NCBI RefSeq assembly: GCF_003473485.1
Contig: NC_053047.1
Span: 6,463,001-6,527,000 of the forward strand
Origin: Medicago truncatula
Lineage: Eukaryota > Streptophyta > Magnoliopsida > Fabales > Fabaceae
DNA: 64,000 nt
Direction: 5' to 3'
Below the pieces are notes generated by a model. It worked only from the letters and a program-made list of their open reading frames with translations, made no database searches and was not told the DNA's origin. Shown piece by piece: positions 10,564-22,328 of this stretch. Position numbers and translations under genes: made by a program. The first letter of the stretch is position 1. Each line of letters begins with the position of its first letter.

Positions 10564-13500
10564 CTTATTTTTGTTCTTAAACTCTTATCTCTGGATAATG
10601 CTGATTTTGTCTGATGAATTGCTCAGTATGTTGTTGAGTTAAATGTTAAATTTTTATTGGTTAAAAGATAAGACTATTTAAAAAAAGTGTAAACACTAAT
10701 CACTGTTAAACTGTGGTTTAATTGAATCAAAAACCTTTTAAAAACAAAATTTAAGTTTCTTTACACTATTTATTAAGTGTTATGCTTATTATTTATCAAG
10801 TTTGTTTTTGTTTATGAACAAACTGAAATTATACACAATGAATCAATTAATAGTTAGTATTTGATGTTTAACTCTACCTTATTTTATAACTGCGATTGAT
10901 TGATATTTATGGAAATCCATTATGTTGATTTAAAGATGCTTATGAAACTCATTGCCCAGTTAATATGCTGTATTAACTTTTAGTCTATAGATTAGAAGAC
11001 TTATTGTTGGAGGATTTTTTTTGGTTGTTAAGACTCAAGTTTAGTATGTAAATATGTATTTGTTCAATCTGTTAGTGTATAGTCCTTATTTGGAACTTAG
11101 TGATTTTTGAAAATATGCTTGCATATGGTTCTAAGAAATTTTCTGGACAGTATTGGAAAGGAGTATAAAAATCCTTTCCAAATGACTCCGAGTGCAACAT
11201 GAATTGGATTTTGTGCAGAAGTATTGCATAGGAGTATCAAACTCAATGTTTTCTCCAGATGACGCACAATTTCCAAATTTTCAAATAACTACGAGTCCAA
11301 AATTAATTGTATAATATGTGGCATTATACCTAATGAATATAAATTATCAATTAATAGTTGGTATTTGTTTGAACTCTATCTAATATCTGATTTTGAAATC
11401 AATTTGTAAATTGGGATTGCATGTGGATTTGTTTGCTGGTGGTCAAAAACAATGTTGCATGTATGATCATTGGATTGCCGAATGGTTACCCCCCTTCAAA
11501 TGTATGATTTTGTGTTTTGTTTTTCTGATTAGAGTGCTAACTACACATGCATTAAATCTACATATGACATATTAGTACACTATCACATTGAGCACACAAA
11601 AATGATTAAAAATTTGGCTGCACATTTATGAATATAAGTGAGAGTATGATGCTATCAAACCAACTTATCACCTTGAGCATATCAACATTGTTAATGCATT
11701 CAATTTTTCATCCAACTAAACCAATCTATATGACCATGCGCGCAAATAGGGCTGATATTAGGGATGCACTATCCCACTTTGAGTAACTAAATACATCAAT
11801 GGATCCTGATAGGATTATTTAGGGCTTATACTCTTTATATCTAATATCTAATATACTGTGCTTATTATACAACATTTTATATTTGAAGCATACATGTAGA
11901 ACCCAAAATTTATTATAATACATACTTTTAATTCATATAATCCTTTAAAATTGTGAAACACATATTACATAGAGGTTTACATGTTAGCAGGTTCATTCAA
12001 TGGAAGCATTATATTCTATATTGTCTAATACACATGTTTCTATCTTACTTTAGGATATATCACATAAAATTGTTTCCATTGTCAATGGTCTTCCGAGGAC
12101 AGGGATCCTATGTCATTTACCGTACACGTACATAGATGAGGATTAGTATAATGTATTAATTTATTGATTGCAATGTGCATATGATGAGTCATTTATATGC
12201 TATTTTAATATGCTTTTTAGTTTAGTTTTATTTAGAATTTATATAATTTTATATTAGTATTATTTCCTTTTTAGGATAGTTTACTTTAAATTGCAATTTA
12301 TTATATTTCAAGGAAGAATGTTGGATGGATTGAGTCTTGGAGCAAAAGAAAGGGATTTGGAGCAAATTGGACATGAAAATACGAAGATTGGGAAACAAAA
12401 TATATCTCCCACAAGTCAGAAGCCTGGCACGGCCCGTGCTAGCCTTGGCACGGCCGTGCCACCCTCCAGAAGACCTTTTGCTGCTTTTGCTTGGACTCCA
12501 AGCTATTCTATTTTGGCGCACAATCTACCGAGGAATATTCTTGGAATATACTTGCTTAGATTTTAAGTCAATTGTGTACTATAAATAGAGTAGCTAGCCA
12601 TCACAAATATTCATCTTTACTTGGAATACAATAAGTGACAATTGCTTTTCTAAATAAAGTTCTTTTCCTTTCCTTTATTTTCCTGTCTTTTACTTTCATG
12701 CATTCTCTCTTCTCCCCCATGTCTACGATGAACATGAGTGAGTAGACTTCTTCTTGTCTTGGGATTTTTGGATAAGTCTAAATGACATAATCCTAATCAA
12801 ACCAAGCCCTAAGCCTTAATCTTATGTAACCCTAATTTCTTATCTGAATTCACCGTCTTAACATGGATTAACCATTATCAAACTGTGGAAACGAAAGTGG
12901 AGGGTTTGATAATTGTTCGTCCATTATTCCAAATATCAATTCATAAAACGAAAGTGGAGCTTTGATATTCGAACAAGTGAATTCAGACAAGGATTGCAAA
13001 GTCAGCGAAATAGGCTTTGCAATCTTTGAGACATATAGTTTCGATCTTCAAGGGAACTAATAACAATCAAGTCAGCGAAATAGGCTTGGTTGTTAGAGGA
13101 ACCGAAATCCAATAGTAATCAAGTCAGCAAAATAGGCTTGGTTGCTAGAGGAACTTAAGAGAAACTGTCTTGAGAAATTAGGTCTAACATAACATTATAA
13201 GCTTATGGTTTTGGTTTGAGAAGGACTTGTTATTTAGATGAAACCAACGATCCCAAGGCTCTTTTATTAATTTGCTTTTTAACCGTTTAAAAACCCCCAA
13301 CTTACAATTCTCTTCTCTCTTCTAATCATCTCTAAAGGTTAATTAAATTGAACTACTCCCTGACGGAACGATACTCTTTTATACTACTTCGGTAAGACCG
13401 TACACTTGCGGTTTTATCTCATCAGCATATTGCGCACTATGTAGAAATTATTGTAAGAAATGGGAAATAGTTACAAATCAAGTAAGTTATTGTAGGTAAA

Positions 13501-13627
13501 CATATTTTTAATTATTGTAAGAAATAGAAACAATTACAAAACAAGTCATTTATTGTGTTAAGCATGTATGTAATTTAATTCATATGAATTTTAATAAACA
13601 TAACATGTCATCGGATTATCCGCACTT
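10564..13627 (+). repeat. Tandem unit A of a three-copy repeat, interrupted by a solo LTR
   Basis: The unit begins CTTATTTTTGTTCTTAAACT and ends around ACATGTCATCGGATTATCCG. The same sequence follows at 13628 (unit B) and about 15649 (unit C), in the same order and orientation. Without the inserted solo LTR (12182-13424), unit A is about 1.8 kb. It includes short open pieces preceded by CTTTAG-type acceptors, for example near 12050-12135. These could be exon remnants of an unrecognised gene. Confidence 0.75.
12182..13424 (+). mobile_element. Solo LTR, probably Ty3/gypsy type (fossil)
   Basis: A 1243-bp segment with ends TGATGAG and CTCATCA (TG...CA with a 7-bp inverted repeat), flanked by a perfect 5-bp direct repeat GCATA (12177-12181 and 13425-13429). 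Unit B of the surrounding tandem repeat has the uninterrupted site at about 15447. A TATA box CTATAAATAG lies at 12579-12588 and an AATAAA near 12652. GC-rich near-palindromes (GGCACGGCCGTGCC) lie near 12450. No internal region or second LTR remains. It inserted after the tandem repeat formed; absolute age cannot be told from a single LTR. Confidence 0.85.
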
Positions 13628-15648
13628 TTATTTTTGTTCTTAAACTCTTATCTCTTGATAATGCTGATTTTGTCTGATGAATTGCTCAGTATGTTGTTGA
13701 GTTAAATGTTTTAAAAGATAAGACTATTTAAAAAAAATGTAAACACTAATCACTGTTAAATTGTGGTTTAATTGAATCAAAAACCTTTTAAAAACAAAAT
13801 TTAAGTTTCTTTACACTATTTATTAAGTGTTATGCTTATTATTTATCAAGTTTGTTTTTGTTTATGAACAAACTGAAATTATACACAATGAATCAATTAA
13901 TAGTTAGTATTTGATGTTTAACTCTACCTTATTTTATAACTGCGATTAATTGATATTTATGGAAATCCATTATGTGGATTTAAAGATGCTTATGAAACTC
14001 ATTGCCCAGTTAGTATGATGTATTAACTTTTAGTCGATAGATTAGAAGACTTATTGTTGGAGGATTTTTTTTGTTGTTGTTAAGACTCAAGTTTGGTATG
14101 TAAATATATGTTTGTTCAATCTGTTAGTGTATAATCCTTATTTGAAACTTAGTGGTTTTTGAAAATATGCTTGCATATGGTTCTAAGAAATTTTCTGGAC
14201 AGTATTGAAAAGGAGTATAAAAATCCTTTCCAGATAACTCCGAGTGCAACATGAATTGGATTTTGTGGAGAAGTATTGGATAGGAGTATCAAACCCAATG
14301 TTTTCTCCAGATGACGCACAATTTTCAAATAACTACGAGTCCAAAATTAATTGTATAATATGCGGTATTATACCTAATGAATAAAAATTATCAATTAATA
14401 GTTGATATTTGTTTGAACTCTATCTAATATCTGATTTTGAAATCAATTTGCAAATTGAGATTGTTTGATATTGATGGGAATCCATTCATGTAGATTTAAT
14501 GCATGTAGATTTGTGTGGAGGTGGTCAAAAACAAGGTTGCATGTATGATCATTGGATTACCGAAAGGTTACCCACCTTCAAATGTATGATTTTGTTTTTT
14601 GTTTTCCTTATTAGAGTGCTAACTACACATGCATTAAATCTACATATGACATCTTAGTACACTATCACATTGAGCACACAAAAAGGATAAAAAATTTGGC
14701 TGCGCATTTATGAATATAGGTGAGAGTATGATGCTATCAAACTAACTTTTCACCTTGAGCACATCAACATTGTTAATGCATTCAATTTTTCATCTAACTA
14801 AACCAATCTATATGACCATGCGCGCAAATAGGGCTGCTGATATTAGAGATGCTCTATCTCACTTTGAGCAACTAAATACATCAATGGATTCTGATAGTAG
14901 TTGTATAATTTTCAATCTATATGACCATGCGCGCAAATAGGGCTGCTGATATTAGGGATGCTCTATCTCACTTTGAGCAACTAAATACATCAATGGATTC
15001 TGATAGTAGTTGTACAATTTTTGTTGTTGCATGGAAGCCATGTATGAACATGCAAAGGTATGGATAGTATAATTTAAGTGAGATATTTAGGACTTATACT
15101 CTTTATATCTAATATCCAATATATTGTGCTTATTATACGACATGTTATATTTGAAGTATACATGTAGAACCCAAAATTTATTATAATACATACTTTTAAT
15201 TCATATAACCCTTTGAAATTGTGAAACACATATTACATAGAGGTTTACATGTTAGCAGGTTCATTCAATGGAAGCATTATATTCTATATTGTCTAATACG
15301 CACATGTTTCTATTTTACTTTAGGATATATCACATAAAATTGTTTCCATTGTCAATGGTCTTTCGAGGACATGGATCCTATGTCATTTACCGTACACGTA
15401 CATAGATGAGGATTAGTATAATGTATTAATTTATTGATTGCAACGTGCATATTGCGCACTATGTAGAAATTTTTGTAAGAAATAGGAAATAGTTACAAAG
15501 CAAGTAAGTTATTGTAGATAAACATATTTTTAATTATTGTAAGAAATAGAAACAGTTACAAAGCAAGTCATTTATTGTGTTAAACATGTTTGGAATTTAA
15601 CTCATATGGATATTAATAAACATAACATGTCATTGGATTATTCGCACT
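13628..15648 (+). repeat. Tandem unit B, about 2.0 kb
   Basis: The most complete copy of the triplicated unit, with an empty site for the solo LTR of unit A. It carries an internal direct duplication at 14804-15021. The open frame near 14755-14940 includes part of that duplication and is not a recognised protein. Confidence 0.75.
14804..15021 (+). repeat. 109-bp tandem duplication inside unit B
   Basis: Two nearly identical 109-bp copies (14804-14912 and 14913-15021), each starting CAATCTATATGACCATGCGC. Unit A has only one copy, so the duplication arose in unit B. Confidence 0.85.
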
Positions 15649-16422
15649 CTTATTTTTGTTCTTAAACTCTTATCTCTTGATAATGTTGATTTTGTCTGAT
15701 GATTTGCTCAGTATGTTGTTGAGTTAAATGTTAAATTTTTATTGGTTAAAAGATAAGACTATTTACAAAAAATGTAAACACTAATCACTGTTAAACTGTG
15801 GTTTAATTGAATCAAAAACCTTTTAAAAACAAAATTTATGTTTCTTTACACTATTTATTAAGTGTTATGCTTATTATTTATCAAGTTTGTTTTTGTTTAT
15901 AACAAACTGAAATCATACACAATGAATCAATTAATAGCTGGTATTTGTTGTTTAACTCTACCTTATCTTATATCTGATTTGTTTGGATGAACTCAACTTG
16001 CGAAATTATACACAATGAATCAATTAATAGTTAGTATTTGATGTTTAACTCTACCTTATTTTATAACTGCGATTGATTGATATTTATGGAAATCCATTAT
16101 GTGGTTTTAAAGATGCTTATGAAACTCATTGTCCAGGTTCATACAATGGAAGCATTATATTCTATATTGTCTAATACGCACATGTTTCTATCTTACTTTA
16201 GGATATATCACATAAAATTGTTTCCATTGTCAATGGTCTTCCGAGGACAGTGATCCTATGTTATTTACCGTACACGTACATAGATGATGATTAGTATAAT
16301 GTATTAATAGGAATTAGGAAATAGTTACAAAGCAAGTCATTTATTGTGTTAAGCATGTTTGTAATTTAATTCATATAGATATTAATAAACATAACATGTC
16401 ATTGGATTATCCGCACTCTTAT
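15649..16422 (+). repeat. Tandem unit C, shortened and rearranged
   Basis: Starts like units A and B, then repeats part of its own beginning (an ACAATGAATCAATTAATAG stretch occurs twice). It jumps from about 16135 to the distal part of the unit and ends at CATTGGATTATCCGCACTCT. It is about 0.77 kb against about 2 kb for unit B, so it has a large internal deletion. Confidence 0.7.
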
Positions 16423-17903
16423 ACGATCGAGGAAAGCCATTTTACACCGTAGATTGAGAAAATACAATACAAAAAGGAAAACAATATTTAAAGTTAAAAA
16501 AAATATCCAACTCGGTTCTTTTATAGGACGTGTCTCCATAAATGCCTAGCATCAAATTCCTTTTTCCCTCTATGCAAATGTATGCCTATATCTTTTTTAA
16601 TATAAATTAAAAAAGGTTGTCGAATCCAAATAGACCAATTTACAAATAACGTTATCTGTCGTTTCTTTGTTTATCTAAGACTAACGAGAGGCCAAAACGA
16701 GTGATCCTCAACCTAGGTCTCTCATGTAAATTGCACCATACTTTTGCAAATTGTTATCTCATTTTAAATTGAATGAATTGATCGGCCACAAGGAAACAAT
16801 CAGCAAATTGAATGAAAATGGCACGGCAGTGTTAGATTTCGAGCCGTACAGGAATATGGAGTATATATACAATATAGCTGCCGCAAATTGTATAAGGAAT
16901 TAGAGAAATGTTAGGGTCACATCCACTAAAGAAGGGAGACAAGAGTGTGGAGAACACGACACAGTGTCATCTTCAATCTTGAAAGCTTGGACTTCAAATG
17001 AACAAGACATGTTGAATGAATAGCTTTTTTTGGCAGATTCAAACTTAAATTTTGCACATTGTAACTTCCACTAGATTCCCTAGAGGAACCATGATGCGAC
17101 AATGTGGTTGGCAAAGAAATGGTTGAAATAGTTTAAATAAGCTACACTATCATCATATTGATATATAATATCAAAACAATATATTTTTCGTTAAACCATG
17201 TGATTGTGCTCAAATCATTAATGAACTCCCGAGTTTGATTCTTGATGGGATCAAAATAATTCATATGTTGGCGTTTTCTTGGCTATCGTTATTCTATAAA
17301 CTTTGATGACTTTGTGTGATGCGATAAACCTTTTTGTTTTGTTGTAAAATGTAGTGCGTTGATTTTTGTAGGGGTCAAGGAGAACAGTATATTGTGAAAA
17401 TGCAAGAACTAAAAAACAACAACGCACAACTGATGAATTATGTATTGTTCTACCTATTTCTGCACTTTTATATGGTTTTTGACATTTTCATTTTTAAAAT
17501 TAACCTCTAAAGTTTGAAGGTTAAAAGAAAAAGACTATTTGAATTCTCTTTGTAGCGTATAATGATTTTAGAAAATGGTTAAGGGAAGTTTAGCTAAGCT
17601 ATAAACTTTCACAAATTATTATCAGAACTATAGAGCCTACCAGATGTAGAGCATGAGCTAGCATTTTCCTTGCTATGTGAAATACTGAAATTATTGTTTA
17701 AGTATCTCAATTGATGTGATCACTGATTCAAGTTTAATAACATTAAGATATAATGCACAAAAGTAATAGAGTTTGATGTAAGATACACAATATTGCATGA
17801 TTATCTTGTATGCAACTTTATTATAGTTTTGTTCTTATACATTGAACTTATTTTTATACATATAGGATAGGATGTAATAATCAAACCAGACGAGCAGTGT
17901 TTT
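16423..17903. other. Intergenic DNA downstream of G2
   Basis: No gene is recognised. 17450-17620 resembles the 3' flank of G1. Short frames such as the one near 16926-17114 show no family resemblance. Confidence 0.45.
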
Positions 17904-19886
17904 TCATTCTCTACTATAAATCCACCACAAGAGATTAGTCAATGAGTTTCCATCATCAAATCCTTTTAAATTTCTTATATTCTTCAATGCATTTTCCTTA
18001 TCATAAATTCCTTGTAAGGCATATACAAACCCTTTCCATCCTTCTTCAACACCATCTCTTTTCAAAGCAGGCAATGCCCATTCAACAAGTTGCTTCACAT
18101 ATTCGACATCAGAGAACAATACTTCAGAAATAGGAAGCAATGGTAAGAGCTGAACTCCAACCCTACATTCTTTATATTCCGGTGGAGCAAACCAAAGTCC
18201 ACTTTCTCTCTTGTTGGACCATAGAAATCCCATGATCCGATTCGCTTTTGTAAATTCTTCGGCATATAGTTTTCCTCCTTCTTTTATATGCCACCACATT
18301 TGAGCCGCTTTAATTCCAAAGGCTAAAAGTGTCGATCCAAGGATAAAAAGGTCTGCGTCGTTGTACGCCAAACCCATCAATGCTGCCGAATAATATGCAT
18401 TTGCAGCTTGACTTGTGCTCTTATGGTTTCTTCCATCTTTATACTGAATTAACCCTGGACTATGATTGTGGCCATGATAAAGATCATAATATCTTAAACG
18501 TGTGTCATCGGAGTCTGGTCCCGAGTTCAAGTTCATAAAATCTTTCATAAGTGAATAGGCCGCAGACTTATATTTCTCACCCCATGCAGTGTCAATCTTA
18601 GTAAGAACAGCAATTCCATAAAGAAAGTATCCTAAGTGATCAGCATGATCATTATAGATTCCGAAACCGGAATCAGCATTAGAATCAACAGACCCTTGTA
18701 TGGTAACAATGCCACCCCATTTATCATCTTGTAGAAATCCATTCCCATTTAAAGTTCCATCTAACCAAGGCTCAATGGTTTCTTTCAAAAACTTCTTAAC
18801 CTTTGGAATCACATCTAAGTATGAAACCTCTTCGGCTATCAATGCAAACCTCGCCGCCCTTCCAATCAATTTACCATAAGAGTAAGAATCCTTCGTTGTT
18901 ATTTTCAATGAATCTAGACTGCCAACATCTTTTACAAGTGATGAAACGATTTCATCACGAGATTCTTTCTTCACACCATTGGTTGAAAGCCATGTAACAT
19001 AAACAGGATCAGTTTCCAAAAGCCATGAATCACCAACAACACCAACAAGGTCTCCATCAATGCTTTGATACTTAAAATCATCAAAAACCAAGACGTTATG
19101 GTCAGTACTATTAGATTGAAGGAGCTGAATATGAAGAGGGTGAGCTAACATCAACAAATCACTACTTGAACCTTTCTTCTCCCAGTTATACTCCATAGTA
19201 AATGCTTCATTGAATGAAGCGTCGCCAGACACAGGGTAACAAGTACTAAACATGTCAAGAACTTCTTCATTTTGTGAATTGGAATTCGTCAACAAAGCAA
19301 TTCGAATTACACCAGAAAAGGCCTCAGAAGTGATCTTAGAAAGGCCATGACTTAACTTGATTGGCAAGGAAGAGTATAAAATCCATGTTTGATCATTGTC
19401 TAACTTAAATGTGTACTTAGTAAAGGAATCATTTGACGAAAAAGAACGAATGGAATGAATAGTAGTTATGGAAAGAGGTGTTGAATCTGCTACAAAGAAA
19501 GTTAAAAAGGGACTTCCTCTTACAAGGAAGAAGGTGAGATTTGAAGAAGGGATATCTAAGGTGACACCGAGATCACTAAAAGAAGATACTACATGTTTTT
19601 CATTGGAAGTTTTCGTAGCGGAAGTGATGGTAAGATCAGCAGTGAAAACTTGAGATATAGCAGAAGGGCTGATGGAAATAGATGGATATGAAACAGAAAG
19701 TGATGAGTCTGATGATTTGATGAGGTAAGGATGAAAATATTCAGGTTGGTCACCGTTGTTGAGAACAAAGTTTTGGAAGAAAGAGTTTGTGGGGAGGGGT
19801 TTAGATAGCAGATTTTTAGAGAAGAATTTGGAGGGGTCTGGGATAATAGTTGAACTTGAATCTGTCATTGGAAAAGGAGAGCTCAT
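17904..19886 (-). CDS. GH81 homolog with both catalytic glutamates replaced (G2)
   Basis: An uninterrupted single exon of 660 residues, from ATG at 19884-19886 to TGA at 17904-17906. It has the family start (DPSKFFSKNLLSKPLPTNSF) and end (TNLLWWIYSR). The presumed catalytic acid Asp413 is kept in YNDHADHLGYF. The two glutamates that sit 76 and 80 residues further on in active paralogs are Lys489 and Gln493 (NHKSTSQA instead of NQESTSEA). Hydrolysis is therefore unlikely; glucan binding may remain, because the open frame and the rest of the fold are intact. There is no signal peptide. It is the closest thing in the array to a full-length pseudoenzyme. Confidence 0.9.
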   Translation of the reverse strand: MSSPFPMTDSSSTIIPDPSKFFSKNLLSKPLPTNSFFQNFVLNNGDQPEYFHPYLIKSSDSSLSVSYPSISISPSAISQVFTADLTITSATKTSNEKHVVSSFSDLGVTLDIPSSNLTFFLVRGSPFLTFFVADSTPLSITTIHSIRSFSSNDSFTKYTFKLDNDQTWILYSSLPIKLSHGLSKITSEAFSGVIRIALLTNSNSQNEEVLDMFSTCYPVSGDASFNEAFTMEYNWEKKGSSSDLLMLAHPLHIQLLQSNSTDHNVLVFDDFKYQSIDGDLVGVVGDSWLLETDPVYVTWLSTNGVKKESRDEIVSSLVKDVGSLDSLKITTKDSYSYGKLIGRAARFALIAEEVSYLDVIPKVKKFLKETIEPWLDGTLNGNGFLQDDKWGGIVTIQGSVDSNADSGFGIYNDHADHLGYFLYGIAVLTKIDTAWGEKYKSAAYSLMKDFMNLNSGPDSDDTRLRYYDLYHGHNHSPGLIQYKDGRNHKSTSQAANAYYSAALMGLAYNDADLFILGSTLLAFGIKAAQMWWHIKEGGKLYAEEFTKANRIMGFLWSNKRESGLWFAPPEYKECRVGVQLLPLLPISEVLFSDVEYVKQLVEWALPALKRDGVEEGWKGFVYALQGIYDKENALKNIRNLKGFDDGNSLTNLLWWIYSRE

Positions 19887-19965
19887 TTTGTTGTTGATAG
19901 TAAATCTCTATTTTTGGTGATTGTGTTGGTGATGAATTTGTTAGTTTTATAGTTCTATGAGAGGG

Positions 19966-19973
19966 TTTATATA
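19966..19973 (-). promoter_or_regulatory. TATA box of G2
   Basis: On the minus strand ATTATATAAACCC lies about 80 bp before the ATG, followed by an A/C-rich leader without ATG. This is good spacing for a plant core promoter. Confidence 0.5.
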
Positions 19974-20073
19974 ATGAGTAAAGTTCTAATTAATCTTAAC
20001 TTTGATTATCATCAATATTTGCATTGCAACTACTCAATCTCCACAACTTGTAATTTAGGTGATATTTTATTGA

Positions 20074-20340
20074 AAGTTTGAGTAGCTGGCTATATGTTAA
20101 TGGATTTATGAACTGAATTTGTGCTCAAATTATGTTTAGGATTGTTCATAGCCAATTAAATATATAGGATTCAATTAGGAGGAAAGAAAGAAGGAAGTGT
20201 GGGAGTAAAGATAATGGAACCACTGATTAAAGTTAAGGGAAGTGAATAATATATTATTACAATGGGTTATAAATGTACTTGAAGGATATGACTAAACAAA
20301 ACCTCTATATCATGGAACTTTATGTGTACCCGATATAAAA
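20074..20340 (-). promoter_or_regulatory. Upstream block of G2, shared with 8281-8555
   Basis: A stretch upstream of G2 that recurs behind G1 without a gene, with a weaker match upstream of G3 (29235-29300). The shared GTAAAGA...GATTAAAGTTTAAGG core in three places suggests an ancestral GH81 promoter-distal region. Its function is unknown. Confidence 0.45.
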
Positions 20341-20589
20341 TAAATGGAATCAATTACTATGACAATGCAAACATACCAATCAGAATAATATGTGAAAGGA
20401 AATCTTGGCAACTTACCAACAAATCTTCCTTTGAAATCAGTTTATTAGTTGAAGCTAGTCTGTTATTATTTTTTTATGTTGTTAATGTATTATCTTTAAG
20501 TAACTAATATATGTTATTCTTGTATTTAATATACTCATGAAGAAATACTTGTTTACTTAGGTGTATTTTGGTACTTTAGTGTAATGGTA

Positions 20590-20780
20590 AGTGTGAGGTG
20601 ATTTAGAAGTCCTATATTGTTTGAATAAGTGAAAATTGAACACTTTATATGTGAGAAGACACATAAACCCAATGCTTTAAGGTTTTGGCTTAAGGTATGA
20701 CGTCTTTTTCACTTATGTGGTTGCTCTTGGACCAATGAGGGTGATCCCCTGAGCTCCACTTGTGATTCAACATTTAATCT
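20590..20780. repeat. Dispersed repeat, copy 2 (partner at 8740-8930)
   Basis: See the copy at 8740. The shared core is GACACATAAACC followed by TGCTTTAAGGTTTT. The family is not known. Confidence 0.4.
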
Positions 20781-20929
20781 ATACAACAAGTAAATTATGT
20801 TTCAAAGGATGCGGGATTATAAAAAAATCAAACTACTCAATCTGCAGTTGTGGTGATGTCGAATAGTTAGACATTTCTTCCTTTCTTACAATAATTTCAG
20901 GGCTCTTTGATCTCTAGCCTGAGCTTGGA

Positions 20930-21350
20930 TTGAGGCCTCTACGGCGGAGCCGAATTCTATTGCTCACCATTTTGTTCAATTCACTTTTTCAGCTGGTGGT
21001 TTATTGGCTCGTTTATGCAGCTTATTTGGCTTGTTTGTGTTTGTGTTGGAGTGAAAGAAATAATAGACTCTTCAACCAAAAAGAAAAATCTCTAGAAGAG
21101 TTGTTAGATAGCATAAAATTTCGTTCCTTCTGGTGGTTAAAGGCAGCTAATGTCACCTTTGTTTTTGGCCATTAGAGATGGTGGTCGTGCCTGCTTGTTT
21201 GTTTTGCCTTCAGAGGTGGTGATCTTGCATTTTGGTTTTTTCTTGAACAAGATTAGTATTTAAACTTTTGTCGTCTTCTTTGACACTTCTTGTGCTATTG
21301 ATACGCTTTGTTAGGTGTTAATATATTTCATTTTTGCATCTTCAAAGAAT
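20930..21350 (+). mobile_element. 3' scrap of an L1-type LINE
   Basis: An open stretch ending at 21175 encodes WSERNNRLFNQKEKSLEELL and then FRSFWWLKAANVTF. This resembles the C-terminal tail that follows the zinc-binding domain of plant LINE reverse transcriptases. A Trp-Trp pair follows after the stop. Only the 3' end remains. Confidence 0.55.
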
Positions 21351-22328
21351 AAATAATTAGGCTTCATATTTTCGTACTTTACTTTTATTGATTTTAATAA
21401 AAACTCCACCTTTGAGAAATTATCAATTTGAACAAAATACTTTATAAATTATCATACTTTTAAATATTCCCCGGATTAATCATCAAAATGAAATTTACAT
21501 AGAAGAGTTTCTTAAAAAAAATATATTAGCTCAAAACACTTACTCATCCAAACCTTGTCTTAAGATATTAGTTAATGAAACAAAAATTACAATGTTGTGT
21601 TGGAAAATATTATATTCCACTTTTTAAAAGTTTAAAAATTGTTTACTTGAATACACCAACCATCCGTAAATTTAAGCCTTTTTATTTACTTCATATTTAA
21701 GAAGAAGAAAATTATCGTTATTATTATTGTTATTTTTTTACCCAAATAAAATTTAGGTTTAATAGCAGTTTTGGCCCTAAGTTGCGATTTTGGTCCCCTA
21801 ACTAAAATAATTCGATTTTGATCCCCTATATTTTGCCTCCTTTGCACTTTTGACCCCCTAGATCAATTTTGACCAAATAATCAATGCAACGTGGCGCCAC
21901 ATGTGCAATTTTGACCAAATTAATGACAAAAGTTAATATGTTAAATGTTAGGCTAATATTTTTCTCTCTTTGACAAGATTTAAATCTTGAACATTTTACT
22001 TCTCAATTAGATTAATATTCACTCCTTATCCAGCTATGAACCTACATCTCCAACATTTTATCTTAAGCTCAAATCAGTTGAGCTATCAAACTTCGTAGAC
22101 TGTAACTGAATGCATGATACATGTCACCACATGCCTCAACTTGATACAATACATATCAACACAGACGGAAAATCAAACCTTCAAATACCATCAGCAGTAG
22201 GCATTAAAAAACAAAGATTCGAACATCGTTAATTATTCATGGGTCACCACACAAACAACAAATTCAAGAATCTAAACTAAAACTAAAACGGCATCATTTT
22301 GTAAACCTTAAATCTACATACATTATTA
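21351..22328. other. Intergenic DNA with one end of a MITE-like repeat
   Basis: At 21755-21910 a run of GGTCCCC and GATCCCC modules (TTTTGGTCCCCTAAC, TTTGATCCCCTATA, TTTTGACCCCCTAGA) looks like one end of a MITE of the 'gggac' type. No inverted partner was found. Nothing else is recognised. Confidence 0.4.

Noticed and set aside
12249-12588. Frames of 83-91 codons on both strands
   Set aside because: They lie inside the solo LTR and cross its GC-rich near-palindromes; no coding family is recognised.
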